In this document: positions 63,601 to 64,000 of the stretch, in pieces | Layout: every line of letters starts with the position of its first letter | How positions within the stretch are numbered: the stretch's first letter is position 1 | NCBI RefSeq assembly: GCF_009765735.1 | Contig: NZ_LMUW01000221.1 | Span: 229,586-293,585 of the forward strand | Source: Xenophilus sp. L33 | GTDB taxonomy: Bacteria > Pseudomonadota > Gammaproteobacteria > Burkholderiales > Burkholderiaceae_C | Direction: 5' to 3' | DNA length: 64,000 nt | The notes under the pieces: generated by a model | Databases searched by the model: none | Told to the model about the DNA's origin: nothing | What the model saw: only the letters and a program-made list of their open reading frames with translations | Position numbers and translations under genes: made by a program

Positions 63601-64000
63601 ACGACGTCTGGCCGAGCGACTTCATCGAGCCGACCCGCGGCATCACGCAGGGCATGGAGCCGGCCCTGTTCGTGCAACTGGCGGTGCGCGAATCGCAGCA
63701 GCTGAGCGACGACCTGGTCGCGGGCGTCGCGACGCGCGTCGCCGGCGGCCTGGCCGAGCCCTTCGTCGATGGCCACGGCGACGACTACGCCTTCGGCTAC
63801 CACCCGCTGCCCGATCCGGGCTTCGTGCCGGCCCAGCACGTGCTGCGCGACGGCGTCGCCTTCTCGCAGGCGCTGGTGCGCGACATCGAACTCACCGAGG
63901 CGATGCAGGGCCGCGGCAACGGCCTGCCCGCCCATGGCAGCAATGCGCTCTTCGGCGACTTCAACGGCTTCACCGGCGAGCGCTTCGTGATCGCCGGTGC
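51657..64000 (+). CDS. Giant DUF4347 and cadherin/VCBS-repeat surface or secreted protein, 3' end outside window
   Basis: More than 4114 codons with no stop before the window end. The N-terminus has the LESRQLFDGA motif common to these giant proteins, then a proline run. A DUF4347 domain covers residues about 123-283, with SHG (His180) and YGC (Cys223). From about 285 to 2240 there are cadherin/Ig-like repeats ending in NDAP-type motifs. From about 2240 to 3970 there are VCBS-like repeats (NADGSYTYTLDN, EDGTPTVTGN). The last part, after DDVWPSDFIEP, is non-repetitive. Such proteins are usually exported by type I systems and act in adhesion or biofilm formation; RTX repeats or a retention module are not in view. 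The ATG at 51657 has a weak ribosome site. Low-GC DNA precedes it. Confidence 0.85.
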   Translation, partial: MPSLPRFAELLRPQSHRFALESRQLFDGAAHAVAESHHADALDPHRSEAPPPPPPPPPPAPPPAPRPAPAAGTADHAAEREAPRTLAVADLAANGNATGNAAKVASATAATAATAATSATTDTHTVYVIDENVADYQQIVSALPKGSEVILIDPNSDGVAQLAAALKGQTGITDLSIISHGAAGEITLGTTTITAANIGDHAAAWQSIGASLGANGDILLYGCDVASQGNGLLTQIAGLTGADVAASTDATGAASKGGDWTLEASVGHIESKAFSDPGYDGLLAQPTVATTATKLQVAEPSTLDAPGADSGRLSGWTVADASGNVTVTVSVDSLVNGVADGTPDTAVGGLTAGATGTAVASLSFTGTVADANTWLNNVTFHATDVELGNTAAQATLKVVVTDSAQPTLSATQTLPVTVTPSNDPTVIGNSTTSVAEVGSTVLTVATLNALDPEVDAPNPTQTPSQIVYSVTAEPGYGYLTVNGTRLGVGSVFTQADVIAGNVVYVHTATGASQDTPDSFGVSVNDGATPANLSDHATITLNITPLNQPPTVSGSGSMLEGQPANAHDGSGNVLSDVGAFITASGGGDDADSTLSVKLTALPTDGTLYYSGTAIVGGVTETLTNHAITSADVAAGFSFAYTARDGLTYGNNGNRDQNPATPYPFSDGFNVVVTDGGGGTGTPASTADTRIAIDVRPTDDDPVLTTSPTPVATVTAAGDGLGVYKGSYTTTITPALLNATDVDSSDSNLTFAVTSQAGLNQGILLVNGAPLGAGGVFTMAEVRAGEVQYVQQAGAAAGDTDNFSFQVLDNTTSVRWNSDGSSVTRPGGVYQDNGTPGNYADDTLQTFNLTINLVPTPQGNGDSFSPPPSYVAVHTDSSYAGTDTTGASRGTLDEGGTVVLAGTGADFTTTPGLSYTVDGVPASQVVYTVLAFNGAGPNWNGELQKLENGTWVDLNVYDTFTQADLNAGDIRYQHNGTSEDFQSSVVLSASAGVLVGPVGSQTPDNWTTSFNFYVHPLNDAPVVTGSSNTVLAEGQTIGITSGQLQITDQDDAVSESYLEGPSQGGTGGLTLPGGGNNYAYNNDATGAGALKFEVETLPAGGTLQYSTDGGATWLDVVAGVTQIDASVLTANAATTGLRFVSNGGETRNASFSVEAIDRWGAVSNTATVSLQITNVDDAPTIASDPTQPDPTVPGDSPNLIGGAPQNNPLTVAEGSAGRITPALLQAYDPDSDSTQVQYSITSAPANGYLAYSTNGGASYQVLGVNSSFTQADVAAGRIYYVSNGSESSGATYPTGQDDKFTFTVSDGAKEQTNNQFWIYTTPTNDAPVVKGPGGPIAIDSLIPADNPVTGFTVTDPDLVNVTSGEQDFIEVTVRLRDANGNALPDSVYNGVSIAVTTSAAGLVDGTENGAGTYLVLHGTVEDVQSALSTLTVTFADDRNTAYQLQVIADDRLRNPDGSLAGGANGGALNQSATPLVAPVAVPTTVYDWGHDDIPTSGAILGDISSQSVLIYASSVNQPATLTATGGKVSLEDQASYIGGGFAVADPESDGFGTPVTVTLSVPSGTLGIGGSGIQTSVPIDGRTVTVAGDNTGTLVLTGRAGDIQDLLNSGTATGLTYQSALNVNHDLNGAAAGDVTVTLSLNDAGSAIGGDTGSGSVSNNPPNASFDITITPTNDAPTVAVAGNRDTPVFLLGSTTPTAVGGLSVGDIDIAGDGGGVATGETDFVQATVRITTAAGTPLAADLYNGSNAGDVSVIVLGSTASATNPDGSGGAFAVDTTYTGNQSALVIRGTLSQVDAYLAGLTLSMTGAGVVDADTPYRVEVVADDRVRDVATGALVDSDSGTAGVQPIANGGLNPGAGNVGTANPPQTVVDPYAATPTGLTQDVASNYQTVFPTGINDPAHITGTPATYTEANPTITLTNIQVSDQDAQATSILTTTVSVPAGFSIVSVGAGSGGTAVISGDTRSIVLTGTLAQINSRIDTIAVQLPDPDGAGPAQRSDWNGSFGITVVVDDNGNSGARPATLAAGDNTTTGTFTYEDPSAGSTDNALVTTRTYTLTVNPQNDAPVLAGTTGTRTVVEYPNADNIPGTPGVQLVSTGTASLTDIDLTTTAGLTTFGAGTITVTLGAVPAGVAAGDHLTVSTPLPAGFTSSGGSNGAPLVISFGLGTTEAQIDQVIESMSYSSSSDNPTNFGANPTRSFSIVVNDGDNQQVGGANAGGPTALNSNALTGTIAITAVDDAPVANDDARHVTEDGPAITGNVIVGDANGDVADTDVDSLPAALNIAAIRTGTEAAGTGTAGAVGAALAGSYGSLVLNANGSYTYTLDNANPAVNALKTGQTLTETYTYTLSDGAGGTDTAQITITIDGHTDGAPSITPVDGNGAVAGQATVYEAGLTTDGPAGESRTVAGTVHVSAPDGLASISVGGTTVTAAQLGTLGTTPVVIDTGEGLLTLTGYAAGSGTLSYSYTLKAALNQPGTDTLDNIALGVTDLGAAPLTGTATGTLAIDIVNDVPTARPDTNAITEDAAPATVAGNVVTNDRLGADGAATTGPVTAVSHGATAGTLGANLATTYGSIVVNADGSYVYTLDNNNVAVNALKTGQSLNDVVSYTVTDRDGDTSTTNLTITIAGHTDGPPSAVPADANGADPGQVTVYEAGLTTDGPAGESKTASGTIAVSAADGLQSVSVGGTVLTSAQLANLSAGNPVSITTPDGTLLLTGFSVGSTVGGVPGGVPTAGTLSYTYTLVTAQHQTGVDSTDDIPLVVTDLSGAPTGGSATSTLSVRIVNDDPTAHPDTAAISEDAAPTVTGNVVTNDRIGADGPAAGGPVTSFGFGATTGAAGSTIATAFGTIQVNADGSYVYTLDNDNATVNALKTGQTLTEVVNYTITDGDGNSSPSTLTVTINGHSDGAPAITSADGNGAAAGEATVYEAGLTADGPAGESKSASGSISVSAPDGLQSVDIGGTTLGAAQLAALSPATPVTIATADGTLVLTGFTAGTVVGGVPTSGTLSYTYTLGAAQHQAGADSVDSIALSVTDRSGATTGSSAAGTLNIDIVNDVPTARPDTAAITEDAAPATVAGNVVTNDRLGADGAAAGGAVTGVVSAAGTGTVGASLATTYGAIVLNADGSYVYTLNNDNAAVNALKTGQSLSDVVTYTITDGDGNTSATTLTVTIAGHSDGTPTVAPVDANGADPGQVTVYEAGLTTDGPAGESKTASGTIAITAPDGLQSVSVGGTVLTTAQLATLSSGNPVSIATPDGTLLLTGFTPGTSVGGVPTAGTLSYTYTLGAAQHQTGVDSTDDIPIVVTDLSGAATGNTGAGTLSVRIVNDDPTAHPDTASVTEDGVPTVTGNVVTNDRIGADGPAAGGPVTSFGFGATSGTVGGTIATAFGTIQVNADGSYVYTLDNSNPTVNALKTGETLTEVVNYTITDSDGNSSPSTLTVTIDGHTDNAAGPLIVPVDGNGAAAGQVDVYEHGLTDGPAGPDTSERNTGAIAIEADDGLTSVTVGGTTLTAAQLQNLGTNPVTVHTPEGTLVLTGFTDVAFNGTVPVSGNLQYTYTLDGPVNQPGAASTIDPIALSILDAGGATSTGTLGVRVVNDVPVAHGDSADITEDGTPTVTGNVKANDVPGADNGNGVPVTGVAFGGSTGAVGTPLATAYGTVTINADGSYSYTLDNANPAVQHLIAGESLVETVNYTITDADGDRSTAALTLTIHGTDDVPTLALVDGNGGADGQASVSERGLTSPSDNSETTTGRFVVTAPDGLTGLVIDGTAVSPAQLANLGNAPLTLGTALGQMTLTGYDPATGTVSYSYTLGHDQDNAGGEVLDRISITVQDRGGATVTGSLGVLVLDDVPTANSDSATVSMAIPNATVSGNVVGGAGRGPGDVPDRIGADDTPTPVTGFSFDGHAGVVGGTPLAGAYGTLKLNADGSYTYSVDASNAKLAALGDGQTVTDVFSYTITDSDGSTSTARLVITIKGSTPPLPALGDDVWPSDFIEPTRGITQGMEPALFVQLAVRESQQLSDDLVAGVATRVAGGLAEPFVDGHGDDYAFGYHPLPDPGFVPAQHVLRDGVAFSQALVRDIELTEAMQGRGNGLPAHGSNALFGDFNGFTGERFVIAG
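58815..62845 (+). repeat. Five tandem VCBS-like units of about 262-274 residues
   Basis: Unit boundaries set by the recurring VYEAGL/VYEHGL motif fall at about 58815, 59601, 60423, 61236 and 62052, with a sixth, diverged start at about 62846 (SERGLT). Each unit holds a first part with VGGT...AAQL and a second part with ADGSYVYTL and ALKTGQ. Lengths are 786, 822, 813, 816 and 794 bases. They lie within the giant protein gene. Confidence 0.8.
59166..62435 (+). repeat. Higher-order two-unit duplication, period about 1.63 kb
   Basis: Units alternate in an A-B-A-B pattern. DIVNDVPTARPD recurs at 59166 and 60801 (1635 bases apart). RIVNDDPTAHPD recurs at 59991 and 61614 (1623 apart). RIGADGPAAGGPVTSFGFGA appears only in the B positions. 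Adjacent units differ more than units two apart, pointing to duplication of a two-unit block. Confidence 0.65.

Noticed and set aside
1-64000. tRNA, rRNA, CRISPR arrays, insertion sequences, integrases or phage genes.
   Set aside because: None was seen on reading both strands; all larger frames with motifs are metabolic, transport, regulatory or surface genes.

Overview
The window is dense, very GC-rich (roughly 70%) chromosomal DNA of a heterotrophic betaproteobacterium. Stand-alone periplasmic binding proteins, acyl-CoA catabolism genes, FadR-type GntR regulators and Tat-like signal peptides suggest Burkholderiales, most likely Comamonadaceae of the Variovorax/Ramlibacter type. This placement is inferred from gene style, not from a marker gene. 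No rRNA, tRNA, CRISPR array, insertion sequence or prophage was seen.

Layout. (1) 1-2.5 kb: the 3' part of a patatin-like phospholipase gene and a beta-lactamase-fold lipoprotein. (2) 2.5-16.3 kb: an acyl-CoA catabolic cluster. It holds a GntR/FadR regulator, two crotonases, a quinone-oxidoreductase-like MDR, an ACAD10-like phosphotransferase, a DUF35 protein paired with a thiolase-fold protein lacking the usual Cys, an SDR, two adjacent acyl-CoA dehydrogenases, a MaoC hydratase, an ADP-forming acyl-CoA ligase and an orphan Liv-type binding protein. It resembles a side-chain or ring degradation route for an unidentified carboxylic acid. (3) 16.3-20.7 kb: small genes, an esterase lipoprotein, and a minus-strand operon of an output-less MASE1-PAS membrane protein, a three-domain Cys-nucleophile hydrolase/NTF2-like/acyl-CoA-binding fusion, and a DUF2784 membrane protein. 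(4) 20.9-26.2 kb: a ribose-type ABC importer followed by a carboxylesterase. (5) 26.2-31.4 kb: a monooxygenase-like small protein, a crotonase, an SDR divergent from an AraC regulator, a DapA-family lyase and an epimerase. (6) 31.6-36.1 kb: a complete branched-chain-type ABC importer with a fused permease/ATPase. (7) 36.2-40.9 kb: small unknowns, a 3-methyladenine glycosylase, a DsbA-like protein, a D-2-hydroxyacid dehydrogenase and an MFS carrier. (8) 41-51.3 kb: a sugar or sugar-acid catabolic locus with a CUT1 ABC importer, GntR regulator, shikimate-dehydrogenase-like enzyme, HpcH aldolase, IlvD/Edd dehydratase and enolase-superfamily enzyme, interrupted by a HicAB toxin-antitoxin pair. (9) 51.3-64 kb: an AT-richer intergenic region and one giant surface or secreted protein gene (more than 4100 codons, open at the window end) with a DUF4347 domain and long arrays of cadherin/VCBS-like repeats.

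How the parts fit: most genes take up or oxidise organic acids and sugar acids, each block with its own regulator and importer. The most unusual items are the hydrolase-NTF2-ACBP fusion operon, the Cys-less thiolase/DUF35 pair inside an unassigned acyl-CoA pathway, and the giant repeat protein with its two-unit higher-order duplication. Starts were chosen from overlaps, ribosome binding sites and family N-termini. Functions are assigned by motif reading only; no database search was possible.
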